NCBI RefSeq assembly: GCF_000145275.1
Contig: NC_014393.1
Span: forward strand, 1,054,001-1,118,000
Direction of reading: 5' to 3'
Origin: Clostridium cellulovorans 743B
GTDB taxonomy: Bacteria > Bacillota > Clostridia > Clostridiales > Clostridiaceae
Length of the DNA: 64,000 bases
The position numbers were made by a program, and so were the translations under genes. Of this stretch, positions 1-8,908 are shown piece by piece. Every line of letters starts with the position of its first letter. Positions within the stretch are counted from its first letter, which is position 1. The notes under the pieces were generated by a model. That model ran no database searches, was not told where the DNA came from, and saw only the letters and a program-made list of their open reading frames with translations.

Positions 1-66
1 TATCAATTGAGCACAAAAACTTAATTCTAGAGTAAACAACATATAGGTAAGGAATTTAAAATTTAA

Positions 67-1410
67 TTAGTATTTCTCGTCAAGATAAGTTAATGTTAGA
101 ATATTAGGACTATATCGTATGAATACAGAAGGTGTGGAAGTTTCTTCTGTTAATCTGAACTTATCAGTATAATCTTCTCTGCTGCTTATTCCTACATAAA
201 TATCTGAAATTTTATGCCAGGTTGCATAATTTGCAGTACCTGTTTTAGGTAAATTGAAAATACCTTGAAAAGTTTCTATAGCTTTTTTAGTGACGCTACC
301 TAAATTACCATCAACATTTGATTTGGGAATTAATGGATAGTGAGTGGCGATTTTATTTAATGACGTTTGAATAATTTTAACAGGTTCACCTGTTGAACCT
401 ATTTGTAATGGAAATCCTGGATATGATGGGGTAAGGTTCCCCATTTTTTTTAGTTTTCGTATTCTTATATCAGAGCTGTAATAAAATTTTAATATTTCCT
501 CAGCTGTTTTGCCTCTATCTGCCAAGTGTTTACTACCCCATTGTGATAGCCAGCCAGAAGGGGTTTTAACATTGACTCCATCAGTATATTGTGCTAAAAG
601 AGGGAATTCGTAGTTGGGTTTTTCTATATAATTAGTAAACAAATCATCTACAACTTCATCTATTGAAGCGAAGGTGTTTCTTCCATGGATACAGGCTTGA
701 TCAACGGCTGTTGAACTTGTAATATGGAATTTTTTATTCTTTGCTGTATACCATTCGGTAAATATTCTATTTAAAGCAAAGGACATAACAGCAGTTGCAT
801 TAGCTTTTATAGCTTCTTTTGGCCAATTAGGATTTATTTCTGTTGCCAAGACGCTTTTCAAATAGTACTTAAAGTCTTCTTTATGATTAGCAGCATTTGT
901 ATCCTTTGGATGCCCATAATGAACCATTATAGTGTCAGGATTTAGCCATTTTTCTCGACTAATATAAAAAGAAGGTGGTTGATTTGGTCTTGGGAATTGA
1001 GATTCAGGTATTTTCGCTGGATAATTTCCAAGAAGTGTATTCTCAGTTATGGTAATAATATCTTCAATATTATTTTCTCTACTACCTATAGGATTCAGGT
1101 GACAATATTGAATAGATTCAACACCAGGATATATTTGACAACCTTTAATAGTTAATTTTTTATAACCAGGCACTTCAGCAATTATATCGCAAAGGCTGTA
1201 AGGTAGCTTATCTGAGGGATTTATAGAATTCTCCAGTGGTGGAGCCTCAAGTTCTATTTGACTTGTAATTCCTGATGAATCAGTTGATAAGTCTTGGATG
1301 TTTTGTTTATTGCTTGTTTCCTTATCTTGAATTACAGTAATTTTAGCTTTTTCTAAAGGTATATAAGTATTACTGTGAAAGACATGAATTTTTAAAGTTC
1401 CTGTTTGCAT
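67..1410 (-). CDS. SleC-like spore-cortex/peptidoglycan-binding protein
   Basis: The 447-aa product resembles the clostridial SleC family and related peptidoglycan-binding proteins. The N-terminal ~110 residues look like a small beta-domain (starts MQTGTLKIHV). Residues ~170-310 carry the conserved FALNRIFTEWY, GWLSQWGS and ILKFYY blocks of that family. Residues ~335-405 form a PG_binding_1 domain (LQIGSTGEPV, DGNLGSVTKKAIETFQ). There is no classical signal peptide, which fits a protein loaded into the forespore or mother cell. The start has an AAGGAGA site upstream. The neighbour on the same strand is a LysM protein, so both probably bind spore or cell-wall glycan. Family membership is fairly secure; actual cortex-lytic activity is inferred. 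Confidence 0.72.
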   Translation of the reverse strand: MQTGTLKIHVFHSNTYIPLEKAKITVIQDKETSNKQNIQDLSTDSSGITSQIELEAPPLENSINPSDKLPYSLCDIIAEVPGYKKLTIKGCQIYPGVESIQYCHLNPIGSRENNIEDIITITENTLLGNYPAKIPESQFPRPNQPPSFYISREKWLNPDTIMVHYGHPKDTNAANHKEDFKYYLKSVLATEINPNWPKEAIKANATAVMSFALNRIFTEWYTAKNKKFHITSSTAVDQACIHGRNTFASIDEVVDDLFTNYIEKPNYEFPLLAQYTDGVNVKTPSGWLSQWGSKHLADRGKTAEEILKFYYSSDIRIRKLKKMGNLTPSYPGFPLQIGSTGEPVKIIQTSLNKIATHYPLIPKSNVDGNLGSVTKKAIETFQGIFNLPKTGTANYATWHKISDIYVGISSREDYTDKFRLTEETSTPSVFIRYSPNILTLTYLDEKY

Positions 1411-1526
1411 AATAAATTTTCTCCTTGAAAAAGTAATTTATATGATTATAGTGGCTTTACTATAAGTAGAAATGCTTAGAGTAAAGCTTTGTTTTATGGT
1501 TTATGCTTAGCAAATGTTATTAAAGG

Positions 1527-1829
1527 CTACAACTTAGTAGGAATTTTTATTATTTGTCCTGGAGAAACCTCAGTAGTTATATAGTTCAGCTCCATTATTA
1601 ATTGCTTTGTAGCATTAAATTTCTTTGCAATAGAGTCTAGAGTATCACCAGTTATCACTGTATAAGTGACAATTGCTCTAAAAGAAGGTAATGGGATAAA
1701 GAGTCTTTGCCCTACATATAGTGGCGAATTATCTACCATTGGATTGAATTGAAGTAATTGATTGACGCTCACATCAAGTTTCCATGCAATCAGGTTTAAG
1801 TAATCATCAGGTTGTACAATGTAAAACAT
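1527..1829 (-). CDS. Two-LysM-domain protein
   Basis: A 100-aa protein made almost entirely of two LysM domains: residues ~1-48 (YIVQPDDYLNLIAWKL ... LYVGQRLFIP) and ~54-100 (YTVITGDTLDSIAKKF ... VSPGQIIKIP). LysM binds N-acetylglucosamine in peptidoglycan. No catalytic domain or signal peptide is present. TAAGGAGG lies just before the start. It sits 116 bp upstream of the SleC-like gene on the same strand and may be co-expressed with it during sporulation (inference). Confidence 0.85.
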   Translation of the reverse strand: MFYIVQPDDYLNLIAWKLDVSVNQLLQFNPMVDNSPLYVGQRLFIPLPSFRAIVTYTVITGDTLDSIAKKFNATKQLIMELNYITTEVSPGQIIKIPTKL

Positions 1830-2461
1830 AATTTTTCCTCCTTAAATTTTCGAAATTATCACACTTTTTTAGTTCTATATATTTAATTTATGAATTAGCT
1901 TCAAATAATGTGAGATGACGCTTTGCATAGTACAATAACGATTAGAGAATATATGTCTATGAGGTATTAACTTTATGGCTTAGAACAAATTTATAAAGAA
2001 AATATGTACCTTTTTTATTCGTTACAGATTAAAAGAATAAAGAAGATTGTGATGGAAAATAGAAATGAAACTGGTTAATGAAGTATGTAATTTAAATAAA
2101 GCTATAACTTCAAAGAAAACAGGCCTTGATCCTAGGACAATTCCAAAATATTTAGATCCTAATTTTGAAACTGACATGCTCCATGTGGAAAAAATGGTGA
2201 ATGAGTTAGCCTAGAGAATTGTAAATAAAGCTATTTGCTTTGATAAAATCCGCAAATTTAACTAACGTTAGAAAGAACCTTTTCGATATTGACATTTACA
2301 AGTGGCTTAACCAAAATCCACTTTTATAGGTGTCTTTGGTTTATCATCTATAAAAAAGTCTGAATGTAAAATACAACAAAAACATTAAAAAATGTAAAAT
2401 AAATCGACATAGGGTGTATAATAAAGTATCGATCATTACTACTCTATAAGGAGGAATAAAA
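1830..2461. other. 632-bp gap with transposase debris and exporter promoter region
   Basis: Divergent intergenic region between the LysM gene (minus) and the ABC exporter (plus). It holds a short decayed transposase-like stretch at ~2000-2214 (listed separately) and a TATAAT at 2417-2422 about 40 bp before the exporter start, with a strong AGGAGG at 2450-2455. Nothing else coding is supported. Confidence 0.5.
2000..2214 (+). pseudogene. Frameshifted transposase N-terminal remnant
   Basis: Two short overlapping frames together read like the N-terminus of a transposase or resolvase-type HTH protein. The second frame gives SKKTGLDPRTIPKYLDP, an HTH pattern as in IstA-like proteins (S..TGLD..TI.KYL). 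The first frame ends at a TAA near 2109, and the second ends in TAG at 2212-2214. No full-length gene or terminal repeats were seen. The family is uncertain; the decayed state is visible. Confidence 0.4.
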
Positions 2462-4219
2462 GTGGAAAAACAACTGGAAAAGAAAGAACTCCTTGAGCTA
2501 TACTTTTGGACATTAAGTTATTTTAGACCATTTATATTACCAACCTTCATATATGTACTATGTGGTGGAACTATGATTTGGGGAGAACTAATGATACCTC
2601 GTCGCATGGGCTATTTAATTGATAGTATTGTTCCATTAAAAAGGATGCCATTGCTTATAAATCAAATTTTCATTTTATGTGGCATAGTTGCAGTGATTTT
2701 AATTGCAAAAGCAATCTTTAATTTATTAGAACAAATCATATCTAATAAAATTATTAAGAATCAACAAACTGACTTAATGGAGAAATTACAAAAATTAGGC
2801 TTTTCTTATTATGAAAAAGTACCTACGGGGAAAATCTTAGCTATATTTGAGAATGCTGTAGGTCAGACGCAACAAACATATACGTTCTTATTTCCGCAAT
2901 TCATTTACTGCTTAGCACAGTTTACAGTGCCATCGATTATTTTGATTTCTAGTAAACCTATTTTCTTTTTTGTTTCCATGGTTGGAAACATTATATATGT
3001 ATTTCTTAATAGAACAGCAAATAAAAAAATAAAGCATTATCTAGATATTGAAACTAAAGCAGCACAAGTATCACAAGAGTCTTTATATGATGTTATTGAA
3101 GCTACAACTGAATTAAAAGCAATGGGAAGCAAAGATTGGTTTATAAAAAGAACCGTAGAGGATTTTAATAAGTTTAGGATTGCAAGAATGTGGTCAATTT
3201 TTTGGAGACATTTTCGTTATACAACTGTTGGACTTACACTAACGATTTCTATTATTCTGTTTTATATTTATGGTTTAGATCTAATACAAAGTGGTCAGTT
3301 ATTATTAGGACAGTTTGTTGGATATAGTTTTCTTATGGGCCTTGTTTCTCGAGGTTTTTCAGTGTTTTTTTATATTATTCCTGCTCAGTATAATGCACTA
3401 AATTATGCTAAATACTTATATGAATTTTTAAATTTGGAACCAGATGTTATAGAAGATGATAGTAATTTAGAAGTGCAAATAGATAAATTTGATATTGAAT
3501 TCAAAAATGTCTCCTTCTCATATAAAGATAATCAGCCAATCATAAATGGCATATCTTTCAAAATTCCAGTTGGCAAGAAAACTGCTATTGTTGGTGAAAG
3601 TGGTAGTGGAAAGTCAACAATATTAAAATTGATAGGACGATTCTACGATGTTACAGAAGGTAAAATTTTGATTGGTGGATATGATATAAAAAAATTAAAA
3701 CTAAAGAACCTAAGGCAAAATTTTGGCTATGTGTTTCAGGATACATACTTATTCAATATGTCTATTAAAAATAATATTAAGTTTGGAAATCTTAGTGCCA
3801 CGGAGGATGAAATTGTAAAAGCAGCAAAGAATGCTACTGCACATCAATTTATTATGGATACTGAAGAAGGATATGATACGATTCTTGGGGAACGTGGTGT
3901 TCGTTTATCTGGTGGTCAAAAACAGCGTATTTCAATAGCTAGAATGATGCTTAAGAATCCACAGCTTATTCTATTAGATGAAGCCACATCAGCCTTAGAT
4001 AATGTTACCGAAGCAGCTGTTAAGCAGTCTCTAGAGGAGTTATCAGCTGGGCGAACAGTTGTAACTGTAGCACATAGACTTTCTACAATTAGAGAATATG
4101 ATTCAATTATAGTCCTTGAAGCAGGTAAAATCGCTGAACAAGGTACTTATGAAGAATTAATGGATAAAAAAGGCCTGTTCTATGGAATAGTAATGAGAGG
4201 TGCTGAAAATGAAGGCTAG
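2462..4219 (+). CDS. ABC exporter half-transporter (TMD-NBD) 1
   Basis: A 585-aa fused half-transporter. Residues ~1-330 hold about six membrane segments of the type-I exporter fold. Residues ~345-585 form the ATPase, with Walker A GESGSGKST (~378-386), signature LSGGQ (~482) and Walker B LILLDEATSALD (~500). Start is GTG with AGGAGG 6 bp upstream. It overlaps the next half-transporter by 11 bp, so the two probably form a heterodimer. There is no N-terminal C39 peptidase domain, so it is not a bacteriocin-type processing exporter. Substrate is unknown; drug, lipid or peptide export are all possible. Confidence 0.9.
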   Translation: MEKQLEKKELLELYFWTLSYFRPFILPTFIYVLCGGTMIWGELMIPRRMGYLIDSIVPLKRMPLLINQIFILCGIVAVILIAKAIFNLLEQIISNKIIKNQQTDLMEKLQKLGFSYYEKVPTGKILAIFENAVGQTQQTYTFLFPQFIYCLAQFTVPSIILISSKPIFFFVSMVGNIIYVFLNRTANKKIKHYLDIETKAAQVSQESLYDVIEATTELKAMGSKDWFIKRTVEDFNKFRIARMWSIFWRHFRYTTVGLTLTISIILFYIYGLDLIQSGQLLLGQFVGYSFLMGLVSRGFSVFFYIIPAQYNALNYAKYLYEFLNLEPDVIEDDSNLEVQIDKFDIEFKNVSFSYKDNQPIINGISFKIPVGKKTAIVGESGSGKSTILKLIGRFYDVTEGKILIGGYDIKKLKLKNLRQNFGYVFQDTYLFNMSIKNNIKFGNLSATEDEIVKAAKNATAHQFIMDTEEGYDTILGERGVRLSGGQKQRISIARMMLKNPQLILLDEATSALDNVTEAAVKQSLEELSAGRTVVTVAHRLSTIREYDSIIVLEAGKIAEQGTYEELMDKKGLFYGIVMRGAENEG

Positions 4220-5921
4220 TTTAATATTCATATTTAAATATATAGACAAGAAACGTTGGTTTTTCTTGGGATATTTCGCTATCTTTTTAGAATGTCTCAC
4301 ACCGATTATTGCGACACTATTACAACGTGACTTAATTGATAAAGTCTTTAGTGAAAAACAGTATCAAGAGTTTCCTAAAATATTGGCGCTGTATGCAATT
4401 TTCTTCTTTGGACCTAAGTTGTGGTTTACTGTTAGAAAGGTGGCTTTTTTTCATATTGGCTACCAACTTCAAATGTCTTTAACAAAGGAATTTTTATTTA
4501 AAATTTATGATATGCCTACCGCAATTTTTAATAAAGAACATGTAGGTGGTTTATTAAACAATATCAGAAACAATATAGCTGATACCAGTGATTTATCTGT
4601 TAATCAAATACTTTCAGAATCAGTAAAAAATATTCTTACTGTTCTATTTTTAGCATTTTCAATAGCAAATATTAATTTTGTAATGATGATTATTGTAGTA
4701 ACAGTGGCGATTATCTATTATGGTTTACTTCATAAATTTGGAGGGAAGACAAAAGAATTTGCACAGCAGGTTAGAGAGGAAAAATCTAATATTTCTATTG
4801 TTGTTGAAGAAAGTATTTCATCAATTAGAGAAGTCATAGCATTTAATCGTCAGGATTGGCAATTTAAGCATTATGATAAAAAGTTTTCAGATTATTTTAA
4901 GGCTGTTATAAAGCAAGGCTTGTTTAAAAACAAAATATTATTTATAAGCGATCCTTTCCTATACGGAACTAAACTTGTCGCAATTTTGTTTGGTGGTATG
5001 GGAGTAATTTCAAATAGTATTTCCTTAGGTGAATTTGTTGTAGGTTTTACTTTTGTTGATCAATTAGTAACAGAACTTGGACAATTATTCGAACAAGGTT
5101 TAACAGGTAAAAGGCTAGAGGCTTCTGTTCAATGTATTGAATCTGTAATGGGAGCAGAGAGTGTTAACTTTGGTTCCGTTGATTTTAATGAAGAAGTCGA
5201 GTCAATACAATTCAAGGATGTAACCTTTAGCTATTCACCTGACTCGGCTCTAGTGCTTAATAAGCTATCTATGGATTTTCCTATCGGCAAGAAAATTGCC
5301 ATTGTTGGTAAAAGTGGTAGTGGAAAGTCGACCGTAGCACAATTACTAATTAGAGCATATTCACCTGATAAAGGAGAAGTTTCTATTAATTGCGTTCCAA
5401 TCAATTGCTATGGAAAGCAATATACAGATAAAATTTCAATGGTTTTTCAACAGCCTTATTTTATACCTTCGACAATTAAAGAAAATCTGGTTTTTGATAA
5501 AGAATATGATAAGTTACATATTGAAAATGCGTGTAAAGAAATGTTGTGTCATGATTTCATTGCAAGATTCCCAAAGGGATATGAAACTCAAGTTGGTGAG
5601 CGTGGAATTAGTTTATCAGGTGGACAGAAACAACGACTTGCGTTAACCAGAGCTATTTTAAAAAATACAGATGTACTTATTTTAGATGAAGCAACCTCCG
5701 CATTAGATACTGAAACTGAATTTTGTGTTCAAAAGAATATTGATAAATTAAGAAAAGGTAAGACGACGATTATCATAGCTCATAGAATATCAACTATTCA
5801 AAATGCAGACATAATATACGTTTTAGACAAAGGTACAGTTGTTGCTCAAGGTACCCATGAAGTGTTAATGTCAGAAAGTCATGTATATAAGGAATTATAT
5901 GCTCTACAGCAAGTAGGATAA
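4209..5921 (+). CDS. ABC exporter half-transporter (TMD-NBD) 2
   Basis: A 570-aa partner of the preceding half-transporter, with N-terminal membrane segments (~10-310) and a C-terminal NBD. Walker A is GKSGSGKST (~367), signature LSGGQ (~468), Walker B LILDEATSALD (~488), and the H-loop IIAHRIST. I chose ATG at 4209, 9 bp after AGAGG, rather than the GTG at 4200. Translational coupling through the 11-bp overlap supports a heterodimer. Both NBDs have canonical Walker and signature motifs, so neither looks degenerate at these sites. Confidence 0.9.
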   Translation: MKASLIFIFKYIDKKRWFFLGYFAIFLECLTPIIATLLQRDLIDKVFSEKQYQEFPKILALYAIFFFGPKLWFTVRKVAFFHIGYQLQMSLTKEFLFKIYDMPTAIFNKEHVGGLLNNIRNNIADTSDLSVNQILSESVKNILTVLFLAFSIANINFVMMIIVVTVAIIYYGLLHKFGGKTKEFAQQVREEKSNISIVVEESISSIREVIAFNRQDWQFKHYDKKFSDYFKAVIKQGLFKNKILFISDPFLYGTKLVAILFGGMGVISNSISLGEFVVGFTFVDQLVTELGQLFEQGLTGKRLEASVQCIESVMGAESVNFGSVDFNEEVESIQFKDVTFSYSPDSALVLNKLSMDFPIGKKIAIVGKSGSGKSTVAQLLIRAYSPDKGEVSINCVPINCYGKQYTDKISMVFQQPYFIPSTIKENLVFDKEYDKLHIENACKEMLCHDFIARFPKGYETQVGERGISLSGGQKQRLALTRAILKNTDVLILDEATSALDTETEFCVQKNIDKLRKGKTTIIIAHRISTIQNADIIYVLDKGTVVAQGTHEVLMSESHVYKELYALQQVG

Positions 5922-6007
5922 AAAGGCCTAATGATTTTTGAAATTTCACATATGGAATATAAATTTTTGTCCGCACATCCTACTGTGAAATAAAGTTTGT
6001 ATCCAGT

Positions 6008-6037
6008 AAAAAAGCTCACAATTGTGTGGGCTTTTTT
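6008..6037 (+). terminator. Rho-independent terminator after ABC exporter
   Basis: Inverted repeat around AAGCTCACA / TGTGTGGGCTT followed by a T-run, 87 bp after the exporter stop. Confidence 0.75.
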
Positions 6038-6088
6038 GATGGTTTTCAATTATAATTATCAGATGCAATCATAGTATTGTTAGAGTAA

Positions 6089-6631
6089 CTATTTTAGATT
6101 AACTTTATAAAGTGGCACACCATTCAGTTTTCCATTTTCTTCTTTGCTTGCCATTAAGGTTATTGCCTCCACTGGAATTTTAATTCTTTCAAATTGGATT
6201 AAGTCATTCAAGTCCTTAGAATTTTCCTGAAAGACTACTCTTCTTCCTAAAGTTATATGGGGCATAAAACGTTTATCATAAAATGCGATTTTATATTCTT
6301 GTAATAGTATGGAAAGTTCCTTATGAAGTTCAGAAAGAATAGGACTTTCCTCTGCTCCGATCCATAAAATATTTGTATTTTTTCTTTTAAAAACACCTAA
6401 GTTATTTACTAACAATTCAAAAGGAGTTATCTTTAAAACTGATTTATCTAGAACCTCTTTTAGTCTATCAATTTGAGAATCATCAACTTCACCTATGAAT
6501 CGGACTGTTAGATGGAAGTTATTTTTTCTTGTAAAACTGCCCTCTGTACAATGTTCTTTTATAGATGAGGTTATTTTATCAAAATAATCCTCAACGGTAT
6601 CTTCAAAAGCTATAGCAATATAAACTCTCAA
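6089..6631 (-). CDS. thpR: RNA 2',3'-cyclic phosphodiesterase (ThpR / 2'-5' RNA ligase family)
   Basis: A 180-aa 2H phosphoesterase with the two diagnostic HxT motifs, H40-L-T and H125-I-T, each in the usual context (FHLTVRFIGE, PHITLGRR). The family hydrolyses 2',3'-cyclic phosphates on RNA and may act in RNA repair. The length matches the family. The start is TTG, supported by AAAGGAAGG upstream and by MRVYIAIAF matching family N-termini. It is convergent with the exporter. Confidence 0.9.
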   Translation of the reverse strand: MRVYIAIAFEDTVEDYFDKITSSIKEHCTEGSFTRKNNFHLTVRFIGEVDDSQIDRLKEVLDKSVLKITPFELLVNNLGVFKRKNTNILWIGAEESPILSELHKELSILLQEYKIAFYDKRFMPHITLGRRVVFQENSKDLNDLIQFERIKIPVEAITLMASKEENGKLNGVPLYKVNLK

Positions 6632-6839
6632 GTTTTTTCCTTCCTTTCTTTTAAGTTTATAGTGGTTTAGTTCTTATAAAAAAACAGTTAGTCTCTAGTT
6701 TAATTATAGCATATGAAACTTTCAAATTTGTTCTTTAAAAAATATTATATCCTTTCTAGCCAAGTAATAACACGGTTAATTACTTTATAGATGCAGATAA
6801 TAAAGTGAGACAAAAATTTATACATTTGGAGGTACTATA

Positions 6840-7052
6840 ATGAGGAAGCTTTCAGAGGGTGAATTATTATCCCTAACAGGGTTATTAAGCATGGAAAAGG
6901 ATAGTTTAGCGGTGGCAAAGGTTATGAAGAGTCTAATAGGTGACGAAGAATTAAGAAGGCAAGCAGAAACTAGTATTTTAGCATCAGAAGGAAGAATACA
7001 AGGAGTACAGCAATTTATAAATGAAAATCAAATTACTGGAGGGCTAAAATAA
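6840..7052 (+). CDS. Small CotF-like spore coat protein (first of pair)
   Basis: A 70-aa helical protein (LSEGELLSLTGLLSMEKDSLAVAKVM) resembling the N-terminal half of CotF-type spore coat proteins. Clostridia often split these into two adjacent small genes. GGAGG lies upstream of the ATG. The next gene begins 1 bp after this stop, so the two are translationally linked. Expected in late sporulation in the mother cell (inference). Confidence 0.65.
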   Translation: MRKLSEGELLSLTGLLSMEKDSLAVAKVMKSLIGDEELRRQAETSILASEGRIQGVQQFINENQITGGLK

Positions 7053-7053
7053 T

Positions 7054-7353
7054 ATGGGAACAATAATGAATAGCATTGCGAAAAATACTACGGATCTTAA
7101 TGATGAAATAATAGCCGGAAACATGATTGGCTCAGCGAAAACTGCAGCAGACGCATATCTAAATGCAACTATGACAAGTGCGACACCTGAACTAAGAGCA
7201 ATGTATTCTTCAAGCTTAAACCAAATAATAGGTGGACATTCAGCATTAACAGATTTAGCAGTAAACCGTGGATGGGTATCACCTTACAGTGAACCAGCAC
7301 AACAGTTGGCTGAGACATTCAGCAAATCTCAAAGGACAGTTGATAATAGATAG
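7054..7353 (+). CDS. CotF-like spore coat protein (second of pair)
   Basis: A 99-aa protein with the CotF C-terminal pattern: a helix with ATPELRAMYSSSLNQ, then a helix ending ALTDLAVNRGWVSPY. The DLA..RGWY/V.P ending is typical of the family. Its RBS (GGAGGG) lies inside the 3' end of the preceding gene. A function as a structural component of the spore coat is inferred from the family. Confidence 0.75.
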   Translation: MGTIMNSIAKNTTDLNDEIIAGNMIGSAKTAADAYLNATMTSATPELRAMYSSSLNQIIGGHSALTDLAVNRGWVSPYSEPAQQLAETFSKSQRTVDNR

Positions 7354-7495
7354 TAAATGCGTATTTATTTTTTCAATGAATAAAAATTAACGACTATATA
7401 TACTAAATTTTAGGATATAAATATAATATATGAGTGTATTTATTATTGAGTAATTTAATACAGGTCCACAAAATAATATATGATTATAGCTAAAG

Positions 7496-7526
7496 ACAGC
7501 AGTACGATTCGTACTGCTGTAATTTT
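7496..7526 (+). terminator. Stem-loop terminator
   Basis: Perfect hairpin ACAGCAGTACGA / TCGTACTGCTGT followed by AATTTT, between the coat pair and the HAD gene fragment. Confidence 0.6.
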
Positions 7527-7529
7527 GCA

Positions 7530-7690
7530 GTTAAGCTTTTACAAAATACTGTTACGAAAGATGAAATTATAGAAATTGTTAAAGTGTATAAAAAGTATGA
7601 ACTATTAAAGTGTATAAAAAGTATGAACTATTATGGGAAGTACTTCCTTTGTTAAAGAAGCACTCCAAAATGTGTTTTATTAATTAACTG
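7530..7690 (+). pseudogene. Truncated duplicate of the HAD gene at 19447
   Basis: This stretch is closely similar to 19538-19670 inside the intact HAD gene: both contain AAGCTTTTACAAAATACTG, then GATGAA.TTATAGAAATTGTTA, then TATGGGA..TACTTCC. Only an internal slice survives, with no start codon and no catalytic motif. It also contains a 26-bp exact tandem duplication (7581-7606 and 7607-7632) absent from the intact copy. It sits in a 526-bp gap. Confidence 0.8.
7581..7632 (+). repeat. 26-bp exact tandem duplication in HAD fragment
   Basis: Two adjacent identical 26-mers starting AAAGTGTATAAAAAGTATGA. The intact HAD gene has one copy of the corresponding segment, so the duplication arose after the fragment was formed. 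Confidence 0.9.
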
Positions 7691-7760
7691 ATATTTGATC
7701 AAATGGCTATTACCGATAATTATTGTCACAAGTTTTAAGATGATGCTTTTTAATATAGGG

Positions 7761-7831
7761 TTGACAAATTTTAATGACGAATATAAAATAATATAGAACA
7801 TAAATGATAAGTATTATCATTATCATTATCA
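7761..7831 (+). promoter_or_regulatory. Sigma-A promoter with Fur box (iron operon)
   Basis: TTGACA (7761-7766), 17-bp spacer, TAAAAT (7784-7789). Immediately downstream, TGATAAG-T-ATTATCA (7805-7819) matches the 7-1-7 Fur consensus TGATAAT-N-ATTATCA with one mismatch, and is followed by further ATTATCA repeats to 7831. The site covers the start of transcription, so iron-loaded Fur should repress the siderophore operon. Confidence 0.85.
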
Positions 7832-7879
7832 ATTAGAAATTGACATAACAAAATATATATAACAATTAGGAGGCCCATT

Positions 7880-8908
7880 ATGAAACTAAAGAAAATAAGT
7901 TCCCTGATCCTTGCTTCTGTTTTGCTAATATCAGGATGCTCAAACGCAGCAGAAAAAAATCAAGATAAAGCAAAGGTAGAAGAAAGTGCTTCTGTCGCTT
8001 ATCCAATTACAGTTAAACATGCATATGGAGAAACTGTAATAGAAGAGCAACCAAAAAATGTCGCTACGATTTCTTGGGGAAATCAAGATGTACCTTTAGC
8101 CTTAGGAATTATACCAGCAGGTGTATCTAAGGCCAACTATGGTAAGTCAGATGAGAATGGACTATTACCTTGGACAGCAGCAAAATATAAGGAATTAGGC
8201 GTAGAAAAGCCTGTTACTTTTGATGATGTAGATGGTTTAGATTATGAGGCTATAAGTAATTCTAATCCAGATGTTATATTAGCTGCATACTCAGGAATTA
8301 CACAAGAGGAATATGATTTATTAAGTAAAATTGCTCCTGTTGTAGCATATCCTAAGTTCGCTTGGCAAACATATTGGAGAGATCAAATAACAATAAACGC
8401 AAATGCAATAGGTAAAAAGGATGAAGGAAATAAATTAGTTTCAGATTTAGAAAAATTAATAACAGAAAAAACTAGTGAATATTCTAGTATCAAAGGAAAA
8501 AAAGTTGCCTTTTGTTACTTTAACCCAGCTGACTTAGGTAAGTTTTATGTATATCTTCCAACAGATCCTCGTGCAGCATATTTAACTGATTTAGGATTAG
8601 AAGTTCCTGAAAGTGTTAAGAAGCTTGCAGAGACTTCAAGTAGTTTTGCTCTTGAAATTAGTTCAGAAAATATTGATAAATTAACAGATATAGATGTAAT
8701 GGTCACTTATGGAAAAGGTGAGTTATTAAAACAACTTCAAGCAGATACTTTATTAGGAACAGTTCCAGCAATAAAAAATGGTGCTGTTGCAGTTATAGAA
8801 GATGGATCAGCATTAGCAGCATCTTGTACTCCAAGTGCTTTATCTATTCCAGCAACAATAGATGAATATTTAAAGATAATTGGAGAGGCAGCAGATAAAG
8901 TAAAATGA
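7880..8908 (+). CDS. Ferric-siderophore ABC transporter substrate-binding lipoprotein
   Basis: A 342-aa periplasmic-binding-protein-type lipoprotein. The signal peptide ends in lipobox LISGC (Cys ~20). The mature part follows the FecB/FhuD PF01497 pattern (PKNVATISWGNQDVPLALGI near the N-terminus, YEAISNSNPDVILAAYSG in the middle). It captures iron-siderophore outside the membrane and hands it to the two permeases encoded next. AGGAGG upstream of the ATG; its stop overlaps the next start by 4 bp. Fur-regulated promoter upstream. Confidence 0.92.
   Translation: MKLKKISSLILASVLLISGCSNAAEKNQDKAKVEESASVAYPITVKHAYGETVIEEQPKNVATISWGNQDVPLALGIIPAGVSKANYGKSDENGLLPWTAAKYKELGVEKPVTFDDVDGLDYEAISNSNPDVILAAYSGITQEEYDLLSKIAPVVAYPKFAWQTYWRDQITINANAIGKKDEGNKLVSDLEKLITEKTSEYSSIKGKKVAFCYFNPADLGKFYVYLPTDPRAAYLTDLGLEVPESVKKLAETSSSFALEISSENIDKLTDIDVMVTYGKGELLKQLQADTLLGTVPAIKNGAVAVIEDGSALAASCTPSALSIPATIDEYLKIIGEAADKVK

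Noticed and set aside
5410..5646. Frame inside the second ABC half-transporter
   Set aside because: It overlaps the NBD coding sequence in another frame, with no independent RBS or conserved content.
2462..5921. ABC exporter pair as the RiPP exporter (LanT)
   Set aside because: Neither half has an N-terminal C39 peptidase domain, and the pair is 9 kb from the RiPP genes with its own terminator. It is more likely an independent heterodimeric exporter.
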